Shown: piece after piece, positions 1 to 6,977 of the stretch
Numbering within the stretch: position 1 is the first letter of the stretch
Layout of the letters: every line of letters begins with the position of its first letter
DNA from: Candidatus Gastranaerophilales bacterium
Lineage (GTDB): Bacteria; Cyanobacteriota; Vampirovibrionia; Gastranaerophilales; JAILCC01
Length of the DNA: 60,113 nucleotides
Direction of reading: 5' to 3'
Assembly (NCBI GenBank): GCA_028696075.1
Contig: JAQVHS010000012.1
Location: 1-60,113, forward strand
The notes under the pieces: generated by a model
Seen by the model: the letters and a program-made list of their open reading frames with translations, nothing else
The model's database searches: none
What the model was told of the DNA's origin: nothing
Made by a program: the position numbers and the translations under genes

Positions 1-12
1 GGGGAGTGCTTT

Positions 13-39
13 TTGAATGAGGTATATCATTCAATTTTT
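13..39 (+). terminator. weak terminator-like hairpin
   Basis: The 8-bp inverted repeat TTGAATGA/TCATTCAA (13-20 and 27-34) has a 6-nt loop and is followed by five T. It is AT-rich, so the hairpin would be weak. No complete gene lies upstream in the window; a short open frame from base 1 runs through it to a TAG at 103-105. Confidence 0.3.
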
Positions 40-87
40 AGGGAAAGAGAGAGAAATGGGCTAGAAAAACAAAATTTTCAACGCTCA

Positions 88-124
88 AAAATGGCTAATC
101 GATAGGTTAGCCATTTTGTTTTGT
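88..124 (+). terminator. intrinsic terminator
   Basis: An 11-bp perfect stem (88-98 with 107-117) can be lengthened to 13 bp by a wobble pair and one GC pair, leaving a GATA loop. A T-rich tail follows. It ends a transcript entering from the left of the window and lies just before the duplicated XRE block that begins at 127. The flanking A and T tracts could allow it to work in both directions. Confidence 0.7.
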
Positions 125-218
125 TATTTTTGTATATTTTCATCTTTCATAAAAGTATCTTATTCTTGCAAAAAATAATTGTCAATAACCCATACAATAA
201 AGATATTAAAGGATATTA

Positions 219-235
219 AAACTATCGGATAGTTT
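219..235. promoter_or_regulatory. palindromic operator upstream of XRE copy 1
   Basis: AAACTATC-G-GATAGTTT is a perfect 8-bp inverted repeat around a central G. It is preceded by a tandem GATATTAAA motif (203-220) and lies 33 bp before the XRE start. The same 17 bases occur before the second XRE copy. Small XRE regulators commonly bind such symmetric sites next to their own promoter, so autoregulation is the natural inference. Confidence 0.6.
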
Positions 236-268
236 GTAATTTGCAGAAACAAATTCCAAAATTTTGGT

Positions 269-502
269 ATGGGTAAAAAGACATTCAAATTAGACAAAGT
301 ACTATGCAGAAAATTCGGGGAACGTATCAGATTCTTGCGTAATTCTCATAATTTAAAACAAGATGAGCTGGCTTTTAAGGCTCAAATTTCACCGAGTTAT
401 TTAAGCGCAATTGAAAGAGGTATCTCTGATACCACGATTTCGACAGCTAAAAGATTGGCAAAAGCTTTCAATATTAATTTAAACGATTTGTTTGATTTTT
501 AA
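269..502 (+). CDS. XRE-family HTH regulator, copy 1
   Basis: This 77-aa protein is a single Cro/C1-type helix-turn-helix domain (about residues 12-75). The motif core QDELAFKAQISPSYLSAIE (residues 32-50) contains the recognition helix, and the C-terminus NLNDLFDF is typical of the family. It has no sensor or catalytic domain, and in size resembles SinR-like or restriction-modification C proteins, but no restriction or toxin gene is nearby. It differs from the protein at 3366-3599 at only two residues (N25G and A38T). No clear Shine-Dalgarno precedes the ATG in either copy. A palindrome at 219-235 is the probable binding site, and the two copies would be expected to recognise the same operator. 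Confidence 0.85.
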   Translation: MGKKTFKLDKVLCRKFGERIRFLRNSHNLKQDELAFKAQISPSYLSAIERGISDTTISTAKRLAKAFNINLNDLFDF

Positions 503-675
503 TCTTTATCCAAAAGCTCTTTAACCTTCTTGATATCGTCTTTCATAAGGCGCATAGGTGAGCCTTCTTTGTCTGATTGGTAGCGAAGAAGGTAGGCAGG
601 GTGAAATATCGGCATCATTTTGGCACCGAACGGTCCGTCGAAAAACTCGCCTCTGATTGAGGTTATACCTTTTTG
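499..675 (-). pseudogene. 3' fragment of uracil-DNA glycosylase gene
   Basis: The minus strand encodes about 58 residues matching the C-terminus of the intact glycosylase at 3600-4214, from GITSIRGEFF through IFHPAYLLRYQ to KKVKELLDKD and a stop. The last residues differ from the intact gene (FLSR) because of a small indel. The N-terminal two thirds, including the catalytic GEAPG motif and all Fe-S cysteines, are missing, and a TGA lies five codons upstream of the homology. It is a non-functional by-product of the block duplication. Its stop overlaps the XRE stop region. Confidence 0.9.
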
Positions 676-684
676 AAAAATTCA

Positions 685-837
685 ATGTCATCAATGGGAA
701 AAGAAAATTCGCCAATGACAATACTATTTCAAACTAGAAATTCTGATAATATATTAGATGTTTTTAAAGTAAATAGCACGAGAATACCTTTAAAAATAAA
801 TCTTAGAAATTTACTGCAGAATATTGAAAAAGCTTAA
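685..837 (+). CDS. 50-aa orphan ORF or gene remnant
   Basis: An ATG at 685 opens a 50-codon frame that starts MSSMGKENSPMTILFQTRN and ends LRNLLQNIEKA. It begins directly after the point where the duplicated block ends (675) and has no clear ribosome binding site. It may be the surviving 3' part of a gene into which copy 1 was inserted. It ends tail to tail with the minus-strand gene at 834-1154, overlapping by 4 bases. No family is recognised. Confidence 0.35.
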   Translation: MSSMGKENSPMTILFQTRNSDNILDVFKVNSTRIPLKINLRNLLQNIEKA

Positions 838-1154
838 GAGTTAAGGTATTTTTCGTTGGCTTCCTTGTTAATAAAATAATTTGACCATTTACGAGTGGCT
901 TCGGAAAAAGTAAAAAAGCCAAGTCCTAAGCAAGCACCTAGAAATCCAATTGCTAACATTAGAGGTTTATTTTTCATCAAAGGTTGTTTTGTTATCTCTG
1001 TATACCCAACCAAAGATGCTGTAATACCAATTGCAGAAGCTGTTAATATAGCTGACGGATAAAGCTTCATACTTGGAACATTGCTGTCTTTTTTGTTTTT
1101 CAAGGAAGAAAAACTTAACTCGTTAGTTGCAGTTCGTATAGATTGAATTTTCAT
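834..1154 (-). CDS. small two-TM membrane protein
   Basis: This 106-aa protein has a polar N-terminus (MKIQSIRTATNELSFSS), two predicted membrane helices (about residues 32-52 and 66-84), and a basic C-terminal tail (ATRKWSNYFINKEANEKYL). It lies 24 bp downstream of the 578-aa membrane protein on the same strand, with an AAGGAGG-type site before its ATG, so the two probably form an operon. Its hairpin-then-basic-tail layout resembles one repeat unit of that larger protein. It has no signal peptide or lipobox. Function unknown; the family is probably lineage-specific. Confidence 0.7.
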   Translation of the reverse strand: MKIQSIRTATNELSFSSLKNKKDSNVPSMKLYPSAILTASAIGITASLVGYTEITKQPLMKNKPLMLAIGFLGACLGLGFFTFSEATRKWSNYFINKEANEKYLNS

Positions 1155-1178
1155 TAAACCTCCTTTTGGTTATATAGA

Positions 1179-2915
1179 TTAAGATATCACTTGCTTTTTA
1201 AAGATATTGTCTATTATCTTTTGAATATTAGCTTTTTCTACCTGTTCATAATTCACAAAATGCCGATAGTCGTCAAGATTTCTAATTGCCATCATATTTG
1301 CAACTCTTGAAGCTTTTTTCTGTTCTTTTGTTACGTAAATTTCAAGCAGCACAGAGGGAATCATACCACAAAGTGCGCTGAACAGAGGAATAAATATAAA
1401 TCTGGAAAAATCTGTTTTTTTAAGGCTTTCAATTGTTTTATATTTCCCATCCATTATGGGCTTATAGGCAATAATCATCCCTAAAATAATTCCCAAAGAT
1501 TTAAACAATCTTCCGAAAGTATTTTGTGCCACTTCTCCTACAGCCTCTACACTTTCGGCATATTTTTGGGACATATCATCAACCTCGTTAAAAGCCTTAA
1601 ATGTATTTAGCTGCAGAGATTTCGCTTTATTTATTTGTTCTTGAGATAAATTTAATTTTGAAACAGCTTTATTTCTTTTTTTATTTTCTCGGGCTTCGGT
1701 TTTTAAATATTGTTGATACTCTTTGTTGTCTTTAATTGTTTGCAACAAAAATTTGAAGATATTAGGCTTCTTTTCCGGGGCTAATTTTACATCCTGTATA
1801 TTTTTAATTTTCTCATCATCAATGTAAGCAAAGTTATTTATATCTTTAGCGAGTTCTTGTTTTACTTTAAACCGTCCTATTCGAGAGCCCTGTTTTTGCA
1901 GCATTGTAAAGTAGGATTGAAATAATATTGAAGGTAATAATGTTGTTATAAGAAATGCTGCGGGTCTTATTATATTTCCGTATTTTAGGTTATCAATTTT
2001 GCATAATTTTAGAACCTTATTTGTTAATAAACCTCCAACGATACCACTTCCTGTTAATAAAACGGTTGATATATTTGTCAGCATCTCAATATTTTCCGCA
2101 TAATCTTGTGAGGCAATATCTATTTTATTGACCAATTTTGCAAGTAATTGTTTATCCTTCTTAGCTTCGAGAATTTCATCGTTAATTAATGGTTTAGCAA
2201 ATTTTTCTTGGTTTTGATTAAGTTGCTTTTCAAATTCATTTTTTTCTTTTTGGTATAATTTTCTCTCTTTTAACAGGTTATTTATTGTTTTAAAAAAATC
2301 AAAGGGGTTTTTTTGTATATTTGCTTTGTTTATATTTTTCAAATCATTTTCATCAAGCTGTATATTTTTTGAAATTTCCAAGGCTTTTTGCAATTGCTCT
2401 TCCGATAAATTTGCAAAATGAGCAGGATTATCCAATTCTTTTCTCATTGCTTCAAACCTGCCTTGCCTTGAGGCTCCTATTTGGGCTTTTGCAGTCAGCG
2501 AAACAAAAGGGATTGAGGCAAGCCCTGCAATAACCCCTCCCATAATTCCGATTAGTTCAGCCGAATAATTTTTGGATATTTTATTAAAAAAGCTGTTAAT
2601 TTTATTAGATTTTGTGAATAGTATTCCGGCTATAGCCATTATCCCTACATATATCATACTTTGTATATGACCTCCGGCAATATCTGTAGCAATTTCTACA
2701 TCCTCTGCTTTTGTTTGAGAATATTCATCCATAATGTCAATTGCATTGAGAAGAATTTTACCTTTTTGAGAAGCCTCAAGTTTTTCTTTTTCATTCAACG
2801 GATTGCTTTGCAAATACTGTTGACGTTTGGCTTCTTCCCGGTCAATTTTATTTTTCCAATGCAGATATTCCGGTTCGTACTTTTTATAATTGCCGTAATT
2901 CTTAAAAATTTCCAT
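1179..2915 (-). CDS. membrane protein with three internal repeats
   Basis: This 578-aa protein consists of three diverged units of about 190 aa. Each has an acidic amphipathic helix with a DxxSQxYAExVE-like core (about 60-77, 265-277, 446-458), two hydrophobic segments, then a basic motif around a Ser-Arg pair: QIGASRQGRF (145-154), KQGSRIGRF (341-349) and EQKKASRVAN (531-540). The spacing between these Ser-Arg pairs is 195 and 192 residues. Charged helical linkers (207-227, 386-407) also match each other. It has about six membrane segments and no signal peptide. The gene lies between the two XRE blocks, on the opposite strand, upstream of the 106-aa membrane gene. No known family is recognised; a scaffold, channel or membrane-shaping role would be guesswork. 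Confidence 0.75.
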   Translation of the reverse strand: MEIFKNYGNYKKYEPEYLHWKNKIDREEAKRQQYLQSNPLNEKEKLEASQKGKILLNAIDIMDEYSQTKAEDVEIATDIAGGHIQSMIYVGIMAIAGILFTKSNKINSFFNKISKNYSAELIGIMGGVIAGLASIPFVSLTAKAQIGASRQGRFEAMRKELDNPAHFANLSEEQLQKALEISKNIQLDENDLKNINKANIQKNPFDFFKTINNLLKERKLYQKEKNEFEKQLNQNQEKFAKPLINDEILEAKKDKQLLAKLVNKIDIASQDYAENIEMLTNISTVLLTGSGIVGGLLTNKVLKLCKIDNLKYGNIIRPAAFLITTLLPSILFQSYFTMLQKQGSRIGRFKVKQELAKDINNFAYIDDEKIKNIQDVKLAPEKKPNIFKFLLQTIKDNKEYQQYLKTEARENKKRNKAVSKLNLSQEQINKAKSLQLNTFKAFNEVDDMSQKYAESVEAVGEVAQNTFGRLFKSLGIILGMIIAYKPIMDGKYKTIESLKKTDFSRFIFIPLFSALCGMIPSVLLEIYVTKEQKKASRVANMMAIRNLDDYRHFVNYEQVEKANIQKIIDNIFKKQVIS

Positions 2916-3085
2916 ATTGTTGCCTAATTAGCCTGTTCCATATAATTGAATGCCGATTTTTGTACACTTTTTTGTGCAATTGTTTTGTCATTAATTAAAA
3001 TATTATTACTTCATAATAATATATTTATAAATGTCATAAATATATTTATTTGTTAGGAAGTATCAATAATAATTATTGTTGTTTA

Positions 3086-3247
3086 TTATGATAATAATTG
3101 CTTGAGTTTTTGTTGTATTTGTCGGGCTACATAGCTGCAGCCGTCTATAACTTCATCTTTTTCTTCGCTGTATTTCAAGGCAGCACATAAAACTTCTCCC
3201 GTCAAAATTGCTTCCAATAAAATTTTTTGTATATTTTCATCTTTCAT
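3086..3247 (-). CDS. small 53-aa protein, divergent from XRE
   Basis: A 53-codon ORF runs from an ATG at 3247 (MKDENIQKILLEAILTGEV) to QQKLKQLLS and a TAA. It is charged and helical with two cysteines. It is transcribed away from XRE copy 2, with the shared operator region between them. Copy 1 of the block keeps only its first eight codons, so the duplication broke inside this gene. It does not look like a known toxin or antitoxin, although a short ORF divergent from an XRE gene is a common arrangement. The AT-rich stretch 2916-3085 beyond it holds only short AT inverted repeats and the expected promoter region of the 578-aa gene. Confidence 0.5.
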   Translation of the reverse strand: MKDENIQKILLEAILTGEVLCAALKYSEEKDEVIDGCSYVARQIQQKLKQLLS

Positions 3248-3315
3248 AAAAGCATCTTATTCTTATAAAAAATAATTGTCAATAATTCATATAATAAAGA
3301 TATTAAAGGATATTA

Positions 3316-3332
3316 AAACTATCGGATAGTTT
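3316..3332. promoter_or_regulatory. palindromic operator upstream of XRE copy 2
   Basis: The same 17-bp palindrome as at 219-235 (AAACTATC-G-GATAGTTT) lies 33 bp before the second XRE gene and 69 bp before the start of the divergent 53-aa gene. A TATAAT at 3290-3295 lies upstream. The position suits control of both divergent genes by the XRE protein. Confidence 0.6.
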
Positions 3333-3365
3333 GTAATTTACAGAAACAAATCCCATAATTTTAAT

Positions 3366-3599
3366 ATGGGTAAAAAGACGTTCAAATTAGACAAAGTACT
3401 ATGCAGGAAATTCGGGGAACGTATCAGATTCTTGCGTGGTTCTCATAATTTAAAACAAGATGAACTTGCTTTTAAAACGCAAATTTCACCGAGTTATTTA
3501 AGCGCAATTGAAAGAGGTATCTCTGATACCACGATTTCGACAGCTAAAAGACTGGCAAAAGCTTTCAATATTAATTTAAATGATTTGTTTGATTTTTAA
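3366..3599 (+). CDS. XRE-family HTH regulator, copy 2
   Basis: This 77-aa single-domain Cro/C1-type regulator is identical to the copy at 269-502 except for Gly25 and Thr38. The recognition helix (residues 42-50) is unchanged, so both proteins should bind the same DNA. The gene is divergent from the 53-aa gene at 3086-3247 and converges on the uracil-DNA glycosylase gene, whose stop codon directly abuts its own. This appears to be the parental copy. Autoregulation through the palindrome at 3316-3332 is likely. The target beyond its own promoter is unknown. Confidence 0.88.
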   Translation: MGKKTFKLDKVLCRKFGERIRFLRGSHNLKQDELAFKTQISPSYLSAIERGISDTTISTAKRLAKAFNINLNDLFDF

Positions 3600-4214
3600 T
3601 TATCGTGACAAAAATTCTTTAACCTTCTTGATATCGTCTTTCATAAGGCGCATTGGTGAGCCTTCTTTATCTGATTGGTAGCGAAGAAGGTAGGCAGGGT
3701 GAAATATCGGCATCATTTTGGCGCCGAACGGTCCGTCGAAAAACTCGCCTCTAATCGAGGTTATACCTTTTTTGACATCAAGCATTGACTGCACTGCGGT
3801 AGCTCCGCATAAAAGTATAATTTCAGGCTTAATAAGACTTATTTGGGCATCAAGATAACCCTTGCAAAGCTCTTTTTCCTCATTCGTCGGCACCCTGTTT
3901 TCAGGAGGTCGGCATTTTACCGTATTGCAGATATAAACATCGTTTGCTCTTGTGATACCTTCATTTGCAAGAAGCCTTTCAAGCAATTGTCCCGAACGAC
4001 CCACAAAAGGCAAACCCCTCTCATCCTCATTTTTCCCCGGAGCTTCGCCTATTATCATAAGTTTTGCACTAGGGTTTCCGTCTGAAAAGACAACATTGGT
4101 TCTCGTTTTATGAAGACCGCAAGCCTTGCATTGTGAGCAAATTTCTTTGACCTCGTTAAGGATTTTTACTTTTTTCTTTGGGGTTAAATTATCTGTATTA
4201 ATATCGGTAAGCAT
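3600..4214 (-). CDS. family 4 uracil-DNA glycosylase
   Basis: This 204-aa enzyme removes uracil from DNA produced by cytosine deamination or dUMP incorporation, starting base-excision repair. Visible features are the motif GEAPG (56-60) followed by LPFVGRSGQLL, the C-terminal HPAYLLR (172-178) at the active site, and four cysteines with family 4 spacing, C29-x2-C32 and C101-x15-C117, which should hold a [4Fe-4S] cluster. The length fits the family. Its ATG overlaps the stop of the upstream thymidine phosphorylase gene by one base, indicating translational coupling. A 3' fragment of the gene is duplicated at 499-675. Confidence 0.93.
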   Translation of the reverse strand: MLTDINTDNLTPKKKVKILNEVKEICSQCKACGLHKTRTNVVFSDGNPSAKLMIIGEAPGKNEDERGLPFVGRSGQLLERLLANEGITRANDVYICNTVKCRPPENRVPTNEEKELCKGYLDAQISLIKPEIILLCGATAVQSMLDVKKGITSIRGEFFDGPFGAKMMPIFHPAYLLRYQSDKEGSPMRLMKDDIKKVKEFLSR

Positions 4215-5518
4215 TATTCTATCACCTTGTAAATCAGCGGTTCTTTGGCAGTTTGCACATCTGATATTACAAAAGCCTGTTCAAACAACTCTTCTGCCTG
4301 AATTAACTTTTCCATAGCATTTGCGTGTATGGTAAATAGGATTTCGCCTTCTTTCACAAACTCACCGACCTTTTTATTAAGTACCACTCCGACTGCATAG
4401 TCTATAGCATCAGTTTTTTTATCCCTGCCTGCGCCTAAAATCTTGCAGCCCAAGGCTATTTCATAGGCTTTTATAGTATTTATAAAACCTTCTTTTTTAG
4501 CCTTGATTTCTTTGATTATCGATGCTCGCGGAAGTTTTGAGTAATCTTCTGTACATTCGCTGCAGCCGTGTTGTTCTTGTATAAGTTCTTTGAATTTTGC
4601 CAAAGCACTGCCGTTTGCTATGCTTTCAAGCATTTTTGCTTTAGCTTCTTCTTTTGTTTGAAATACTTTAGAATTTACAAGCAAAATACTTCCAAGCTCT
4701 AAAGTCAATTCCACCAAATCCGCAGGCCCTTTACCTTTTAAAACTTCTATAGATTCAATGACTTCAAGCGCGTTGCCGATATTATGTCCCAAAGGCTCCT
4801 CCATAGAGGTTATTACAGCTGTTATTGAACGGTTTAATTTTTTTGCAATATCAACCATAATTACGGAAAGCTTTTCGGCTTCTTCTTTTGTCTTTAAAAA
4901 AGCGCCGTCGCCGTATTTGACATCAAGTACAATCACATTTGCGCCTGAAGCTATTTTTTTTGAAACAACGCTTGAGGCAATGAGCGGCAGGCAATCTACC
5001 GTTGAAGTTACATCCCTGAGCTCGTATAATTTTTTGTCGGCATAAGCAAGTTCACCTGTCTGGGAGGCTATAGCGCAGCCTGTTTTTTTTACCTGTGCGG
5101 TAAATTCTTCCATCGACAAATCGGTTTTAAAGCCTTCTATGGATTCGAGTTTATCAATGGTGCCGCCCGTATGCCCCAGTCCTCTGCCGGAAAGCTTTGC
5201 TATCTCGCCGCCGCAGGCTGCTATTAAAGGAATTAAAATCAGAGTGATTTTATCGCCTACCCCGCCTGTGGAATGCTTATCGAGTATGTAGTTTGAAATA
5301 TGACTGAGGTCAAGTGTTTTGCTTGTATTAACTATAAGTTCCGTTAAAATAGCGGTTTCTTCAATGTCCATCCCTTGAAAATACACTGCCATAAGCCAGG
5401 CGCTAAGCTGGTAATCAGGAATTTCGCCCGAAACGATACCGTTTACTATGTATTCAAGCTCTTGTCTTGTGTGGGCTTTGCCCTGTTTTTTCTTTGTTAT
5501 TAAATCTACGGTTCTCAT
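4214..5518 (-). CDS. deoA: pyrimidine-nucleoside (thymidine) phosphorylase
   Basis: This 434-aa enzyme reversibly cleaves thymidine, and possibly uridine, with phosphate to give the base and (deoxy)ribose-1-phosphate. It carries the phosphate loop KHSTGGVGDK (81-90) and the family signature SGRGLGHTGGTIDKLE (110-125). The N-terminal helical domain and C-terminal alpha/beta extension give the usual length for DeoA or Pdp. Sequence alone does not separate thymidine-specific DeoA from the broader Pdp type, so the symbol is tentative. It forms a two-gene unit with the uracil-DNA glycosylase, overlapping by one base. Confidence 0.92.
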   Translation of the reverse strand: MRTVDLITKKKQGKAHTRQELEYIVNGIVSGEIPDYQLSAWLMAVYFQGMDIEETAILTELIVNTSKTLDLSHISNYILDKHSTGGVGDKITLILIPLIAACGGEIAKLSGRGLGHTGGTIDKLESIEGFKTDLSMEEFTAQVKKTGCAIASQTGELAYADKKLYELRDVTSTVDCLPLIASSVVSKKIASGANVIVLDVKYGDGAFLKTKEEAEKLSVIMVDIAKKLNRSITAVITSMEEPLGHNIGNALEVIESIEVLKGKGPADLVELTLELGSILLVNSKVFQTKEEAKAKMLESIANGSALAKFKELIQEQHGCSECTEDYSKLPRASIIKEIKAKKEGFINTIKAYEIALGCKILGAGRDKKTDAIDYAVGVVLNKKVGEFVKEGEILFTIHANAMEKLIQAEELFEQAFVISDVQTAKEPLIYKVIE

Positions 5519-5641
5519 TAATATTATCCCCTCAAAACTCTATTTTACATACCTTTTTGCTTTTAGTCAAAGTTTATTCAATGTAACAATTTTTTGATTT
5601 TGTAAGTATAAACTATCAAAAGAAAGTTTTTTGGTTGTTTT

Positions 5642-6904
5642 ATGCAGAAGTTAGGGAAACAAGGCAGCGCGATGTTTATAAATTCTCTTTGCCGCAATCA
5701 AAGCCAAACATCTTTCAGGGCAGGACATACCTCTTTATTTTCTGATTATGACAAAACCTTTTTTCAGGCAAGTCAAAATGCTGTGAAAAATATCCGCAAC
5801 CCTGAAAATGCTTCTCAAATTGAGGATGCAAAGTATAATTTTGGGATATTTAACGATTTCTTATCGAAGATACGTCCAAAATTCACCTTTACTTTAACAA
5901 GCGGTAGAAATCTGCCCGAATTTCAAAACAACGTATTTACTTTTGAGCAAAACGGAATAGCTCACCCTTTGCCTGACAGGTTTGTGAGCAGAGACGGCGG
6001 TGATAACTTTGCTCTGGTGCCTGAAGCCGCCGCTATTATAGATAAATTTAAAAAGCTAAACCCAAACCCTGATGAATACAGTAATTTCGTTCATAAATCA
6101 AGGCTTTATCTTCCTGATACTATTACTTATCAAAAAAGAGAGGCGGCAAAAGCTTTTAACTGGAAGTATGAAGCACTTAAGCACAGAATAAAGCGTTTTT
6201 GCGAGCACAAAACCGGCAATGAGCTTGTGTATGCACCTACCAATAACAGCTCTGATTATAACTTTAAAATCACCTACCGGGATGCAGGGCGTCCCAAAAA
6301 TTATGTTGTTAAAGAGGACGACGGGAAGTTGTTTATAGGATTGAAGGCGCAAACTCCCGAGATTGCAAATGCTCTTGCGCAAAATCTTAACAAACATCGT
6401 GCAAATAATGAACTGGGTGATTTTATAACGGAAGTGGACGGCAGAAGACTTAAAATTAAGCCGAATGTACAACCTGTTTATTCGAAGTTGTCTGACCCTT
6501 TGGCTGCGCTTAAAAAAGCTATAGAGTCGGATGATTTGATTATTGTATCAGGTGATAGCAGTAATGATGTAGAAATGCTTAATTTGAAAAATTATATAAA
6601 AGGAAATATAACAAGAGAAAAAATTAAAAATACACCCGTAGTTAGCATAATAGTGGACAATGGAAGCGGCGGTAACGGCGAGGCTTTAGAGAGTTTAAAA
6701 AGAACCCTGCCGTCATTTAATGACGATGGAATGCTGCGCTATATTTATGTAAGCAGAAATGGCGGTGATGTTGCTACCCTTACGGATGCCGTTAAATTGG
6801 CAATAAAATCTTATGCAAGAGAAAATCCCAAGTACGCAAAAGCTTTATCGGAAAAAATTTCATATGAATTTGCACGGGAATTAGGCGTAAATAGTACAAA
6901 ATAA
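5642..6904 (+). CDS. HAD-superfamily phosphatase-like protein
   Basis: This 420-aa protein has HAD motifs of the sucrose-phosphatase/Cof type: the nucleophile motif SDYDKT (34-39, Asp35 and Asp37), the motif II region TLTSGRN (84-90) and motif IV SGDSSNDVEML (303-313). The long insert between motifs II and IV is a C2-type cap that would set substrate choice. The N-terminal 25 residues contain a short QTSFRAG motif resembling those in other lineage-specific proteins here. The ATG at 5642 has no good ribosome binding site; an ATG at 5672 follows AAGG at suitable distance and may be the true start. Substrate unknown, probably a sugar phosphate. Confidence 0.75.
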   Translation: MQKLGKQGSAMFINSLCRNQSQTSFRAGHTSLFSDYDKTFFQASQNAVKNIRNPENASQIEDAKYNFGIFNDFLSKIRPKFTFTLTSGRNLPEFQNNVFTFEQNGIAHPLPDRFVSRDGGDNFALVPEAAAIIDKFKKLNPNPDEYSNFVHKSRLYLPDTITYQKREAAKAFNWKYEALKHRIKRFCEHKTGNELVYAPTNNSSDYNFKITYRDAGRPKNYVVKEDDGKLFIGLKAQTPEIANALAQNLNKHRANNELGDFITEVDGRRLKIKPNVQPVYSKLSDPLAALKKAIESDDLIIVSGDSSNDVEMLNLKNYIKGNITREKIKNTPVVSIIVDNGSGGNGEALESLKRTLPSFNDDGMLRYIYVSRNGGDVATLTDAVKLAIKSYARENPKYAKALSEKISYEFARELGVNSTK

Positions 6905-6916
6905 AAAGATACGTTT

Positions 6917-6946
6917 TTGACTTATACCTCATTGAGAAGCTATAAT
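6917..6946 (+). promoter_or_regulatory. sigma-70 type promoter for PfkB-anmK
   Basis: TTGACT (6917-6922) and a consensus TATAAT (6941-6946) are separated by 18 bp. The predicted start near 6953 gives a leader of about 25 nt before the ATG at 6978, with GGAGTG as ribosome binding site. It would drive the kinase pair. Confidence 0.75.
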
Positions 6947-6977
6947 TTTTCTAAGCTTAATTAGTTTGGAGTGAAAA

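Larger units (their letters stand above)
127..675 (+). repeat. direct repeat copy 1 (truncated XRE/udg block)
   Basis: This stretch is nearly identical to 3224-3774, offset by 3097-3098 bp with one small indel after the XRE gene. It holds the first eight codons of a small minus-strand gene (MKDENIQK then stop), the operator palindrome, the whole 77-aa XRE gene, and the last 58 or so codons of the uracil-DNA glycosylase gene. Both outer genes are cut, while both are intact in copy 2. Copy 1 is therefore the derived copy and copy 2 the original locus. Confidence 0.9.
3224..3774 (+). repeat. direct repeat copy 2 (parental XRE/udg block)
   Basis: This is the partner of 127-675. Here the flanking genes are complete: the repeat starts within the first codons of the 53-aa gene (3086-3247) and ends inside the intact uracil-DNA glycosylase gene. 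The intact neighbours mark it as the source copy. The two repeats lie in the same orientation about 2.5 kb apart, so homologous recombination could delete everything between them. Confidence 0.9.

Noticed and set aside
269-502. XRE protein as a restriction-modification controller
   Set aside because: The size fits, but there is no methyltransferase or endonuclease gene in or next to the locus.
521-721. 66-aa minus-strand ORF
   Set aside because: It is the wrong frame over the truncated glycosylase fragment; the homologous frame is 499-675.
2916-3085. Very AT-rich stretch as a replication origin
   Set aside because: There is no dnaA or dnaN nearby and no convincing cluster of DnaA boxes; it fits a promoter region and gene spacing.
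5642-6904. Sucrose-phosphate or trehalose-phosphate phosphatase by name
   Set aside because: The HAD motifs match the fold class only; the cap domain gives no substrate motif I can recognise.
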